Shown here: positions 1-8,132 of the stretch, piece by piece
How the letters are laid out: each line of letters opens with the position of its first letter
Numbering within the stretch: position 1 is the stretch's first letter
Assembly: GCF_028595285.1 (NCBI RefSeq)
Contig: NZ_JAQQXQ010000001.1
Span: 456,308 to 520,307, forward strand
DNA: 64,000 nt
Source: Erythrobacter fulvus
GTDB taxonomy: Bacteria > Pseudomonadota > Alphaproteobacteria > Sphingomonadales > Sphingomonadaceae
Reading direction: 5' to 3'
Notes under the pieces: model-generated
Database searches by the model: none
The model's input: the letters and a program-made list of their open reading frames with translations, nothing else
Told to the model about the DNA's origin: nothing
Program-made: the position numbers and the translations under genes

Positions 1-556
1 CGCCTTCGGCAAACAGGGTATACTTGGCGTGGATTTCCATGCCCGGCTGGTAATCGCCCTTGTGACTGCCATCGGCGGCAACGCCCATGTCCTGCGTGAT
101 GACACCGGCAACGCGGCCTTCATCATCGATCATCACTTCGGCCGCGGGGAAGCCGGGGAAAACCATCACGCCCAGACCTTCGGCCTGCTCGGCCAGCCAG
201 CGCGCCAGATTGCCGAGCGATCCGGTGTAGCAGCCATGGTTGCTCATCAGCGGCGGCATGATCGCGTGCGGCATCGAGGTCTTGCCGGTTTTGGACAGCA
301 CCCAGTGCCAGTTATCGGTCACCGGGGTCTGCGCCATCGGGCAGCCCATGTCGCGCCATTCGGGCAGCAGTTCATCAAGCGACTTGGGATCGACCACCGC
401 GCCCGAGAGAATATGCGCGCCGACTTCCGAGCCTTTCTCCAGCACGATCACTTCGAGTTCGGCGTTGATCTGCTTTAGCCTGATCGCCGCGGCCAGCCCT
501 GCTACGCCGCCACCGACAATCACGACATCGCATGGCATTGATTCACGTTCGCTCAT
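1..556 (-). CDS. Electron transfer flavoprotein-ubiquinone oxidoreductase, N-terminal part (cut by window edge)
   Basis: Reading the minus strand from the ATG at 556 gives about 185 codons that run off the left edge. The N-terminus carries an FAD-binding Rossmann motif (VVIVGGGVAGLAAAIRL), then LEKGSEVGAHILSGAV and a segment containing PLMSNHGCYTGSLG, which I recognise as ETF-QO (ETF dehydrogenase, FixC-like). The family passes electrons from acyl-CoA dehydrogenases, through ETF, to ubiquinone at the inner membrane, using FAD and a C-terminal 4Fe-4S cluster that would lie outside the window. The gene is divergent from the UDG-like gene at 681. Family call is strong; completeness cannot be judged. 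Confidence 0.9.
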   Translation of the reverse strand, partial: MSERESMPCDVVIVGGGVAGLAAAIRLKQINAELEVIVLEKGSEVGAHILSGAVVDPKSLDELLPEWRDMGCPMAQTPVTDNWHWVLSKTGKTSMPHAIMPPLMSNHGCYTGSLGNLARWLAEQAEGLGVMVFPGFPAAEVMIDDEGRVAGVITQDMGVAADGSHKGDYQPGMEIHAKYTLFAEG

Positions 557-680
557 CGGGCTTTCCTGATCCTTGCTAGGTTTTGACGCGCTCGGCGCAC
601 ATTCCGGCGAATTGCTGATGTCGTCCACTTGCTAACCGGGACCGGGACAGTCAAGACCCGCATTGGATAGCACCTGCCCG

Positions 681-1475
681 ATGACCCGTCCCGAACCTTC
701 CCTTGCCCGCGAACTCGACGCTGCGCTTTCCTGGTGGCAGGCGGCGGGGGTTACGCACGACTTCACCGATGACGCTACGGCGTGGTTGGCCGATGCGACG
801 TCGCTGGCTGCCGAAGCGTCGCCGAGCGCTGCGCGCGCAAAGCCTGTGGATGCGGGAAGCCAGCAGGCGCAGATTGCCGCGCGAAACACCCCGGTATCAC
901 CGGCCGAGCCGCCCCGTCCGGCCCGGCGCGATCTGCTGGGCGAATCGCCGCCCGCCGATCTGGCCGGTTTCCGCGACTGGTGGATGACCGCCCCCGCACT
1001 GGGTACGGCAAACACATTTCCCCGCATTGCCCCCCGCGGAACGGCAGGCGCCGCATTGATGGTGCTTGTGCCCCAGCCGGAGGAAGGCGACCGCGAACGC
1101 CTGCTTGACGGGCCACAGGGCCGACTGCTGGCCAATATCATCGCTGCGACGGGGTTGGACGAAGACGCAGTCTACATCGCCTCGGCATTGCCCTGCCATA
1201 CGCCGATGGCCGATCTTTCGGCCTTGGCCGCAGGCGGGATGGACGCGGTTACCGCGCATCACGTCGCGCTGGCCGCACCGCAGCGCGTGCTGGTGCTGGG
1301 GACAGCGCTGACGCCGATGCTGGGCGCGACAGACGCAAATGGTTTACGGGAAATCAACCATAATTCGGGCACGCTTCCCGTCATGGTGAGCGAGACGCTC
1401 GAAGCGATGATGGATATGCCCCGGCTAAAGGCCCGGTTTTGGCGGAGATGGATGGAATGGTCGGCCTCTCGATGA
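681..1475 (+). CDS. Uracil-DNA glycosylase superfamily-like protein, active-site motifs degenerate
   Basis: 264 aa from the ATG at 681; a TTG at 663 would add six residues. The C-terminal half resembles the UDG family fold: MVLVPQPEEGDRERLLDG sits where UDG motif 1 (GEAPG..ED) is expected, followed by GRLLANIIAATGL and YIASALPCHTP. The N-terminal 100 residues are Ala/Pro-rich and low complexity. No cysteine cluster for a 4Fe-4S centre is visible, and motif 1 lacks the usual GEAPG, so glycosylase activity is doubtful. It overlaps the next gene by 4 nt (ATGA), so the two are probably cotranscribed. The family is assigned by resemblance and order; function is unproven. Confidence 0.7.
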   Translation: MTRPEPSLARELDAALSWWQAAGVTHDFTDDATAWLADATSLAAEASPSAARAKPVDAGSQQAQIAARNTPVSPAEPPRPARRDLLGESPPADLAGFRDWWMTAPALGTANTFPRIAPRGTAGAALMVLVPQPEEGDRERLLDGPQGRLLANIIAATGLDEDAVYIASALPCHTPMADLSALAAGGMDAVTAHHVALAAPQRVLVLGTALTPMLGATDANGLREINHNSGTLPVMVSETLEAMMDMPRLKARFWRRWMEWSASR

Positions 1476-3229
1476 TGCGCATGCGCTTTGGGGTGGCAGC
1501 GATGGCGCTTACGGCATTGTCAATGCCGGGCGGCGCGGCGGCGCAATCGGGCGATCTGGTTGCGCGCTGGGACGGGCAGGCGCAACAACAGCGCGCACTC
1601 GCGGCCGTGCTTTCGCAGGAAGACCGCAGCTTCTACCGCGAACTTTTCGCCGCGATCGACGCCGAGCAGTGGAGCCTCGTCGAAGCCCTGCTCGCCGCAC
1701 GGCCCGACGGGTTGCTGACCGCAGTCGCACGCGCCGAGTACTACACCCACGCCAACAGCCCCAAAGTTTCGGCGGAACAGATCACGCAGTGGTTCGCTGC
1801 GGGCATCGAACTGCCGCAGGCCGAGCAACTTGTGCGGATGGGCGCCAAGCGCGGCGTCGAATACCTGCCGTCGCTGCCCGGCACGCAGGGTTTCGCACGC
1901 CAGCCTTCTGCGCCCAAGCGGATCCTGCCGCGCACCGTCAACGACGGCACCATGCCCTCTGCCACCGCCACCGCGATCCTGGAGGCGATCAAGGCCGACA
2001 ATCCGGCTGAGGCGCAGCGCCTGCTCGCCGAAGTCGATTGGCAGCTTTCCAGCGATGCCCGCGCCGAATGGCGCGAACGGGTGGCGTGGAGCTATTACAT
2101 CGAAAATGATGACGCTGCCGCGCTGGAACTGGCGCGCACCGTTGCCGAAGGCACCGGCGAATGGGTCGCCGAAGGCGCGTGGGTCGAAGGGCTGGCCGCG
2201 TGGCGGCTGGGGCATTGTTCGCTGGCGGGCGATGCCTTTGCGCGCACGGCTGCGCGCGCCTCGAATGTCGAACTTGCCGCCGCGGGGCATTACTGGGCGC
2301 ATCGCGCCGCAGTGCGTTGCCGCGAGCCGGGGCAGGCACAACAACACCTTTCCGCTGCCGCGCAGATGACCGAAACGCTCTATGGCATGCTCGCGGCAGA
2401 CCAGCTGGGGATTGAGCTTCCCGCCCATGCCCCGCCCCGCCCCTTCGTCCGCGAGGATTGGGAGCTGTTGTCGCGCCGCGACAATGTCCGCATCGCTGTC
2501 GCCCTGACAGAGATCGGCCGACCCGGCCTTGCTGATGAAGTCCTGCGACATGAAGCGCAGATTGGGCCGGCGCGCCAGTTTGACGCACTCGCCCGTCTGG
2601 CGCGCGAATTGGGCCTTCCGTCCACCCAGCTGTGGATGGCGCATAACGCGCCCTATGGCAGCAGCAGCGATCCTGCCCTGCGCTTTCCCGTTGCGCGTTG
2701 GCAGCCGGTGGGCGGGTGGCAGGTCGATCCGGCGCTCGCATTCGCCCATGCGCTTCAGGAATCGAATTTCCGCGCCAACGCGGTCAGCCCCGCCAATGCG
2801 CGCGGGCTGATGCAAATCACCCCGATCACTGTCAGGCAGCACGCTCCGACACTCAATATGAGCGCGTCCTACGTCGATCTGAACGATCCCGAGGTCAATC
2901 TCAGCTTCGGCCAGCGCAATCTTGAAATGCTGCGTGATTCCCCAGCGACCGGCGGGCTGCTGCCCAAGATCATGGCTGCCTATAACGCCGGCCTCAGCCC
3001 GGTGGCGCGCTGGAATTCGGAGATCAACGACCAGAATGATCCGCTGCTGTGGATGGAATCGATCCCCTATTGGGAAACGCGTGGCTATGTCGCGATCGTG
3101 ATGCGCAATTACTGGATGTATGAACGCGCCGCCGGCGTTCCCTCGCCAAGCCGCCGCGCGCTGGCGCAGGGACGCTGGCCGGAATTTCCGCAACCGCAGA
3201 CGCTGCGCTCGGCAAGACTGGAACCCTGA
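1472..3229 (+). CDS. slt: Soluble lytic murein transglycosylase, secreted
   Basis: 585 aa from the ATG at 1472, which overlaps the upstream stop (ATGA). In-frame starts at 1439 (TTG) and 1448 are less likely because 1472 gives a clean signal peptide ending near AAAQSG. A long alpha-helical N-terminal region, as in the Slt70 superhelix, precedes the catalytic SLT domain in the last 150 residues: AFAHALQESNFRANA carries the catalytic Glu, followed by ANARGLMQITP and MAAYNAGLSPVARW. The enzyme cleaves peptidoglycan between MurNAc and GlcNAc in the periplasm, giving 1,6-anhydro products. The stop shares bases with the moaB start (TGATG). Confidence 0.92.
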   Translation: MMRMRFGVAAMALTALSMPGGAAAQSGDLVARWDGQAQQQRALAAVLSQEDRSFYRELFAAIDAEQWSLVEALLAARPDGLLTAVARAEYYTHANSPKVSAEQITQWFAAGIELPQAEQLVRMGAKRGVEYLPSLPGTQGFARQPSAPKRILPRTVNDGTMPSATATAILEAIKADNPAEAQRLLAEVDWQLSSDARAEWRERVAWSYYIENDDAAALELARTVAEGTGEWVAEGAWVEGLAAWRLGHCSLAGDAFARTAARASNVELAAAGHYWAHRAAVRCREPGQAQQHLSAAAQMTETLYGMLAADQLGIELPAHAPPRPFVREDWELLSRRDNVRIAVALTEIGRPGLADEVLRHEAQIGPARQFDALARLARELGLPSTQLWMAHNAPYGSSSDPALRFPVARWQPVGGWQVDPALAFAHALQESNFRANAVSPANARGLMQITPITVRQHAPTLNMSASYVDLNDPEVNLSFGQRNLEMLRDSPATGGLLPKIMAAYNAGLSPVARWNSEINDQNDPLLWMESIPYWETRGYVAIVMRNYWMYERAAGVPSPSRRALAQGRWPEFPQPQTLRSARLEP

Positions 3230-3759
3230 TGGCAATCGACGAAAGCCGGGTGTTCAAGCCGATCAATATCGCGGTGCTGACCGTGTCGGACACGCGCACC
3301 GCCGAAGACGACACGTCGGGCGATATTCTGGCCGAACGCGTCAAGGCTGCGGGCCATAACCTCGCCGCCCGCACCATCGTCAGGGACGATGCGACATTGC
3401 TCGCCGCGCAGTTCAACGCCTGGATCGACGATCCGGCAATCGATGCGGTCGTCAGCACCGGTGGCACCGGCCTGACAGGGCGTGACGTCACGCCCGAAGC
3501 GCTTTCCATGATCGACGGGGCGCGCGACATCCCCGGCTTCGGAGAGTTGTTCCGCTGGCTCAGCTTCAAGAGCATCGGCACCAGCACCGTGCAATCACGC
3601 GCCTGCGCTGTCGTGGCGCGCGGCACCTATATCTTCGCCCTTCCCGGTTCGAACGGCGCAGTGAAGGACGGGTGGGACGGGATCCTTGCCGAACAGCTCG
3701 ACAGCCGCAACCGGCCCTGCAACTTCGTCGAGCTGATGCCGCGCCTGAAGGAAGTCTGA
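3229..3759 (+). CDS. moaB: Molybdenum cofactor biosynthesis protein MoaB
   Basis: 176 aa, of family size. The fold marker motif STGGTGLTGRDVTPEA and the early AVLTVSDTRTAEDDTSGD are typical of the MoaB/Mog family that adenylylates molybdopterin. GELFRWLSFKSIG and AVVARGTYIFALPGSNGAVK follow as in MoaB. Its start codon overlaps the slt stop (TGATG), suggesting translational coupling. No other moa or moe gene lies in the window. Confidence in the family is high; MoaB and Mog cannot be separated biochemically from sequence alone. Confidence 0.93.
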   Translation: MAIDESRVFKPINIAVLTVSDTRTAEDDTSGDILAERVKAAGHNLAARTIVRDDATLLAAQFNAWIDDPAIDAVVSTGGTGLTGRDVTPEALSMIDGARDIPGFGELFRWLSFKSIGTSTVQSRACAVVARGTYIFALPGSNGAVKDGWDGILAEQLDSRNRPCNFVELMPRLKEV

Positions 3760-3800
3760 TCGGCGCGACGGGACTTGGCATCATGCCATTTGTTCCGTAA

Positions 3801-4886
3801 ATGTTCCACGTGAAACATTCTCCGGTCAAAGGACGCGGCGCGCAATCGGATGCGGTGCCGACCCGCTTCGGCCTCGCCACGCGCGAGGCGGACGGAGACT
3901 GGCGCGATTATGTCGAAAGCCTTGATGGCCCGCCGGTGAATCTGCGCACCACGGTGACTGAGGAACGGCCGAAGTCGATCCTCACCTTCAACCAGTCTCC
4001 CGATGTCCCCTTCGATCGTTCGGTCAACGCCTATCGCGGGTGCGAGCACGGCTGCATTTATTGCTTTGCCCACCCCACCCACGCTTACCACGACCTTTCG
4101 CCGGGGCTGGATTTCGAGACGCGGCTGTTCGCCAAACCCAACGCGGCAGACCTGCTGCGCGTGACACTGGCGAAGAAGGGTTACGTGCCGCGCCCCATTG
4201 CCCTGGGCACCAACACCGACCCCTATCAGCCGATCGAGCGGGATTATCGCATTACCCGCGCAATTCTCGAAGTCTGTCTGGAGGCGCGTCACCCGGTCAC
4301 GATCACCACAAAATCCGATCGCGTCCTGATGGATGCCAATTTGCTGGAAGAGATGGCGCGGGAAAAGCTGGTAGCGGTGGCGATTTCGGTCACAACGCTC
4401 GATCCGGTGCTGTCCGCCAAGCTCGAACCGCGATGCGCTACGCCCGCCAAACGACTGATGGCACTGGGAAAGCTCGTCGAAATAGGCGTGGCGGTGCATT
4501 GTTCGATCTCGCCGATCATTCCGGCCATTACCGACGAATTCATGGAAGGCATCATCGCGCGCGTGGCTGAACTTGGCGTGCAAAGCGTCGGCTGGATCCC
4601 CCTGCGCCTTCCCCACGAGGTCGCGCCGCTGTTCCGCGAATGGCTCAGCGTTCATTACCCCGAACGCGCGGGCAAGGTGATGAACATCGTGCGCGAGATG
4701 CGCAGCGGGCGGGACAATGATCCCAACTTCCACAGCCGATTCAATCCGCAAGGCGTCTGGGCCGACCTGCTGCGCACCCGGTTCAAGGTGGCATGCAGGA
4801 AAAAAGGGATCGGCAAGACCCGCTTCGAACTCGATTCTTCGCGTTTTCGTGCACCGCAAGTGGATGGCCAATTGCGGCTCTTGTGA
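3801..4886 (+). CDS. PA0069-family radical SAM protein
   Basis: 361 aa. The radical SAM cluster motif is CEHGCIYC (C-x3-C-x2-C), within YRGCEHGCIYCFAHPTH near residue 80. The flanking LRTTVTEERPKSILTFNQSP and the later ALGTNTDPYQPIE are features of the PA0069/SplB-related family, whose substrate is unknown. The start is notable: the first codons (MFHVKH) are encoded by a perfect parS-type palindrome at 3802-3817, and no good ribosome binding site precedes 3801, so initiation could lie slightly downstream. It follows moaB by about 40 nt and may be cotranscribed with it. Confidence 0.88.
   Translation: MFHVKHSPVKGRGAQSDAVPTRFGLATREADGDWRDYVESLDGPPVNLRTTVTEERPKSILTFNQSPDVPFDRSVNAYRGCEHGCIYCFAHPTHAYHDLSPGLDFETRLFAKPNAADLLRVTLAKKGYVPRPIALGTNTDPYQPIERDYRITRAILEVCLEARHPVTITTKSDRVLMDANLLEEMAREKLVAVAISVTTLDPVLSAKLEPRCATPAKRLMALGKLVEIGVAVHCSISPIIPAITDEFMEGIIARVAELGVQSVGWIPLRLPHEVAPLFREWLSVHYPERAGKVMNIVREMRSGRDNDPNFHSRFNPQGVWADLLRTRFKVACRKKGIGKTRFELDSSRFRAPQVDGQLRLL
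3802..3817. promoter_or_regulatory. parS: parS centromere-like site (ParB binding)
   Basis: TGTTCCACGTGAAACA matches the widely conserved ParB/Spo0J consensus TGTTNCACGTGAAACA at every defined base. A match to 15 fixed bases is very unlikely by chance in one window. It overlaps the start codon of the radical SAM gene, which is tolerated because it encodes FHVKH. ParB nucleates on such sites to organise the origin-proximal chromosome for segregation. parA and parB are not in this window. Confidence 0.85.
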
Positions 4887-4924
4887 TAGTCCCTCTGCGG
4901 GTCATTCAAGGGAGAGGGGAATTC

Positions 4925-5425
4925 ATGCGTTCGATAATTCTTGCGGCGGCGGCGATGCTGGCGCTTTCCGGAGGCGCCGCACAGGCGCAGACCAAGGACA
5001 CGCTTGATACCTTCAGCCGTGCCGACTTCGAACAGGCGCTGCGTGCCGCAGGAGCGACCATCAACTCCAACGCCGATTCACAGCGGATCGACTTCACCTT
5101 CGAAGGCGGGGTCATGGCCGACGGCCTGCTGCTGGCGTGCGAGGACGAGCAGGCCAATACGAAGTGCTACGGTTCCTCGATGCTGGCGACATTCACCGCA
5201 AATGAAGGCACCTCGCCCGATCAGGTGTTGGAAGCCATCAACAAGTATAATTACCTCGAGAATTTCGGCCGCGCCTATATCGATCCCGAGGGCACGATCT
5301 CGGTCAGGATGTACATCATCTCAGACGGCGGGATCACGCGCGAAAACTACAGCCGCCAGATCGGCCTGTGGTTCAACTCGGTGCTCGATTTCTTCGGCTA
5401 TCTCTATCCCGAAGAAGAAGCCTAA
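4925..5425 (+). CDS. Secreted YbjN domain-containing protein
   Basis: 166 aa from the ATG at 4925, preceded by GGGAGAGGGG as ribosome binding site; the frame is open further upstream to 4793 but only this start gives a signal peptide (cleavage likely after GGAAQAQ). The mature part matches the YbjN-like sensory domain: FSRADFEQALRAAGA, FTFEGGVMADGLLLAC, LEAINKYNYLENFGRAYID and WFNSVLDFFGYL near the end. YbjN proteins structurally resemble type III secretion chaperone folds, but exported alphaproteobacterial versions have no assigned role. Convergent with the DUF1330 gene. Confidence 0.8.
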   Translation: MRSIILAAAAMLALSGGAAQAQTKDTLDTFSRADFEQALRAAGATINSNADSQRIDFTFEGGVMADGLLLACEDEQANTKCYGSSMLATFTANEGTSPDQVLEAINKYNYLENFGRAYIDPEGTISVRMYIISDGGITRENYSRQIGLWFNSVLDFFGYLYPEEEA

Positions 5426-5446
5426 ACCTGCGCGGCAGGGGAACGG

Positions 5447-5881
5447 TCACCCGAACTCCTCGCCCGCCTCGCCGGGAGCGAAGCGGATCAACCGGCTGTC
5501 GGTCAGCGCGGCGGTGCGGTTGACGACGGCCTGCTGGTAATCCGGGTCCTTGATCATTTCGAAGAACGCGCCCGCATTCGGATATTGCGCGATGAAGCCG
5601 TCGTGCCATGCGCGCACCTCCGGCCCCGTCACCATTGTCTCGAACTTGCCTCGCCAGATAATGCTGCCGCCCACACGCTTGAAGATCGGGCCGCTGGTCT
5701 TGCCGTATTCCTCGTAGGCGCGCCGCCCGCTCCAGCCTTTGCCTGCGTGTTCGTGGCCCTCCGGGTAGTCCGCCAGATCGCGATAGAGCAGCAGGTTGAG
5801 CATATGGATCGGCGTGTTGCGCGGCAGGTCCTTGAAGGACTGGAAGTTCGCCGGCGAAGGGTCGATGTAAACCTCAGTCAT
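5447..5881 (-). CDS. DUF1330 domain-containing protein
   Basis: 144 aa. PIHMLNLLLYRDLADYP near residue 25, a central KTSGPIFKRVGGSIIWRGKF and AFFEMIKDPDYQQAVVNRTAAL match the DUF1330 ferredoxin-like dimeric alpha-beta barrel family, whose members are small cytosolic proteins of unknown activity. The start ATG at 5881 lies inside the 3' end of the GNAT acetyltransferase gene (8 nt overlap), so the two are probably translated from one mRNA together with the acyl-CoA ligase upstream. Confidence 0.82.
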   Translation of the reverse strand: MTEVYIDPSPANFQSFKDLPRNTPIHMLNLLLYRDLADYPEGHEHAGKGWSGRRAYEEYGKTSGPIFKRVGGSIIWRGKFETMVTGPEVRAWHDGFIAQYPNAGAFFEMIKDPDYQQAVVNRTAALTDSRLIRFAPGEAGEEFG

Positions 5882-6386
5882 TGTCCCACCCTTTTCCTGT
5901 CAGATCGCATTGCATGTAGACCGTATCGAGCGTGCGGCCGAACTTGAAGCCGACATTGCGCATCCGCCCCGTCTGGACAAACCCGCACTTGCTGTGGAGC
6001 GCGACCGAGGCCGGTTCGCCGCCGCCAATCACCGCGATCATCTGTTCGAACCCGGATACGCGTGCAGCGTCGATCAGGTTACCGAGCAAGCGCTTGCCAA
6101 TGCCATACCCTCGCGCCTCGTCGCTGACATAGATGCTGTCCTCGCAGGTCTTGGCGTAGGCTGCACGGTCGCGGAACTGCGTGGCATAGCAATAGCCGAC
6201 GACCACGCCGTCGCGCACGGCGACAAGAAAGGGCCATCCGCGCGCGGTGACAGCGGCGATCTTTTCCGCCCACGCCTGCACATCGGGCGCAACCGTATCG
6301 AAAGTCGCGGTGCTGTGCGCGACGTGGAAGGCGTAAATGTTGCAGACGGCCTGCGCGTCACTGTCACGCGCAGGCCGGATTCCCAC
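5874..6386 (-). CDS. GNAT family N-acetyltransferase (PAT/phosphinothricin acetyltransferase-like)
   Basis: 170 aa from the GTG at 6386, one nucleotide after the ligase stop (TAACGTG); the frame is open further upstream but only inside the ligase gene, and a TTG at 6395 is an alternative. IRPARDSDAQAVCNIYAFHV starts the GNAT fold, with VVGYCYATQFRDRAAY and the acetyl-CoA loop region VSDEARGYGIGKRLLGNLID (R-G-x-G-I-G), then SKCGFVQTGRMRNVGFKFGR as in PAT-type N-acyltransferases. These acetylate amino groups of small molecules such as methionine derivatives or phosphinothricin; the substrate here is unknown. Confidence 0.85.
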   Translation of the reverse strand: MGIRPARDSDAQAVCNIYAFHVAHSTATFDTVAPDVQAWAEKIAAVTARGWPFLVAVRDGVVVGYCYATQFRDRAAYAKTCEDSIYVSDEARGYGIGKRLLGNLIDAARVSGFEQMIAVIGGGEPASVALHSKCGFVQTGRMRNVGFKFGRTLDTVYMQCDLTGKGWDND

Positions 6387-6387
6387 G

Positions 6388-7995
6388 TTAGCCAAGCTTG
6401 TAGTCCGCGAACCGATCGCGCAGGTCCTTCTTGCTGATCTTGCCGGTGGCGGTGTGCGGAATGTCATCGACGAATTCGACGGCATCGGGCAGCCACCACT
6501 TGGCGATCAGCGGCTTGAGGTGTTCGATGATGTCATCCGCCGTCACTTCGGAGCCGGCCTTCTTCACCACGAACAGCACCGGACGTTCGTCCCACTTGGG
6601 GTGGTAAATGCCGATGCAGGCGGCTTCGGCCACGCCGGGATGCCCGCAGGCGGCGTTTTCAAGCTCGACTGAGCTGATCCATTCACCGCCCGACTTAATC
6701 ACGTCCTTGGTGCGGTCGGTCAGTTGCAGGGTGCCGTCGGGGTGGAGGATACCGACGTCGCCGGTGTCGAACCAGCCCTCGTTGTTCACCGCATCCTGTT
6801 CGGCCTTGAAGTAGCGCTTGATCACCCAGGGCCCGCGGATCTGGAGCGCGCCGCTGGTCTTACCGTCGCGCGGCAGCTCGGTCGCCATATCGTCGAGATC
6901 GACGGTGCGCAGCTGCACCCCGAAGATCGGACGGCCTTGCATCGCCGTCTTTTCGATCCGCTGTTCAAGCGTGAGCTGGTCCCAGTCCCAGGTCGGCCCG
7001 CCGACCGTGCCGATGGGCGATGTTTCGGTCATGCCCCAGGCGTGTTGGACGCGGGTGCCGTTCTTCATCAGCCGCTCGATCATGAACTTGGGCGCTGCCG
7101 ATCCGCCGATAGTGGCGGCCTTCAGCGGCGGCAGATCAAGGCCGTTGGCGTCGCAATACTGGAAGTGCGCCAGCCACACCGTCGGCACACCGGCAGAATC
7201 GGTCACGCCTTCGCGCAGCATGAGATCGTGCAGCACCGCGGGATCATTCACGGCAGAAAACACGAATTTGATCCCCGCCATCGCGCCGGCATAGGGCAGG
7301 CCCCAGCTCGCGGCGTGGAACATCGGCACGACCGGCAGCATCACCGACGCCGCGCTGAAGTTGAAGGCGGCAGGCTGAAGCCCAGACATGGCGTGCATCA
7401 CCGTGGAGCGGTGTTCGTATTGCACGCCCTTCGGATTGCCGGTGGTGCCGGAGGTATAGCAGATCATGCAAGGATCGGTTTCAGGCCCCGTCACCCACTC
7501 GAAATCACCGTCTTGCGCGGCAATCCAGTCTTCGAACGCGGGCGCGTGCTCGCCCGAATCATAGCAGATGTAATGTTCGACTGTGGGCCAGCGGTCCTTC
7601 ATCCGGTCAACGATCGGCTGGAACGCCGCATCGTAGCACAGCACCCGGTCCTCGGCGTGGTTGACGATATATTCGAGCTGGTCGTCGAACAGGCGCGGGT
7701 TCACCGTGTGCAGCACCCCGCCCATGCCGGCCACGCCATACCAGCTGACGAGGTGGCGCGAATGGTTCATGGCAAGGCTCGCCACCTTATCGCCCGGCTT
7801 CAGGCCAAGCGCTTTCAACGCCTGCGCCATCTTCAGCGCATCGCGGCGGATTCCGGCCCAATCGGTCCGGGTCTCGCTGCCATCGGCCCAGCGGGTAACG
7901 ATCTCGCGCGTCGGCGCCTCGCGCGCGGCGTGATCGATCACCGCGGTCACCCGCATCGTCCAGTCCTGCATTGCCCCGAGCTTGCCTGCGGCCAT
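6388..7995 (-). CDS. Fatty acyl-CoA ligase, AMP-binding (AlkK-like)
   Basis: 535 aa from the ATG at 7995, preceded by a GAGAGAGACGA ribosome binding site; an in-frame extension to 8067 has none. Adenylate-forming signatures are clear: the P-loop [36 protein letters not shown] and [21 protein letters not shown], and the C-terminal lysine region [13 protein letters not shown]. The family converts fatty acids plus ATP and CoA to acyl-CoA through an acyl-AMP. Similarity to AlkK-type ligases suggests medium- to long-chain substrates, which could feed beta-oxidation or the PHA genes at the right of the window. First gene of a three-gene minus-strand set. Confidence 0.88.
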   Translation of the reverse strand: MAAGKLGAMQDWTMRVTAVIDHAAREAPTREIVTRWADGSETRTDWAGIRRDALKMAQALKALGLKPGDKVASLAMNHSRHLVSWYGVAGMGGVLHTVNPRLFDDQLEYIVNHAEDRVLCYDAAFQPIVDRMKDRWPTVEHYICYDSGEHAPAFEDWIAAQDGDFEWVTGPETDPCMICYTSGTTGNPKGVQYEHRSTVMHAMSGLQPAAFNFSAASVMLPVVPMFHAASWGLPYAGAMAGIKFVFSAVNDPAVLHDLMLREGVTDSAGVPTVWLAHFQYCDANGLDLPPLKAATIGGSAAPKFMIERLMKNGTRVQHAWGMTETSPIGTVGGPTWDWDQLTLEQRIEKTAMQGRPIFGVQLRTVDLDDMATELPRDGKTSGALQIRGPWVIKRYFKAEQDAVNNEGWFDTGDVGILHPDGTLQLTDRTKDVIKSGGEWISSVELENAACGHPGVAEAACIGIYHPKWDERPVLFVVKKAGSEVTADDIIEHLKPLIAKWWLPDAVEFVDDIPHTATGKISKKDLRDRFADYKLG

Positions 7996-8132
7996 TGTCG
8001 TCTCTCTCCTGCGATGGTTCGCGCGGGCAGCCCTATCCGCCCACGTGATGATGTATCCACCGCGCATCCATGCCTTCGCCCCCCGCGCTTGGCAATCGTC
8101 AGGACGCAGGATTTCGCACAGAATGGAAAGGA

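Noticed and set aside
1520..3235. Long minus-strand ORF (571 codons) opposite slt
   Set aside because: It is the mirror frame of a convincing lytic transglycosylase, and its product is rich in Arg/Gly/Ala with no recognisable motif.
3627..4871. Long minus-strand ORF opposite the radical SAM gene
   Set aside because: It runs against a gene with a clear CxxxCxxC motif and has no domain of its own.
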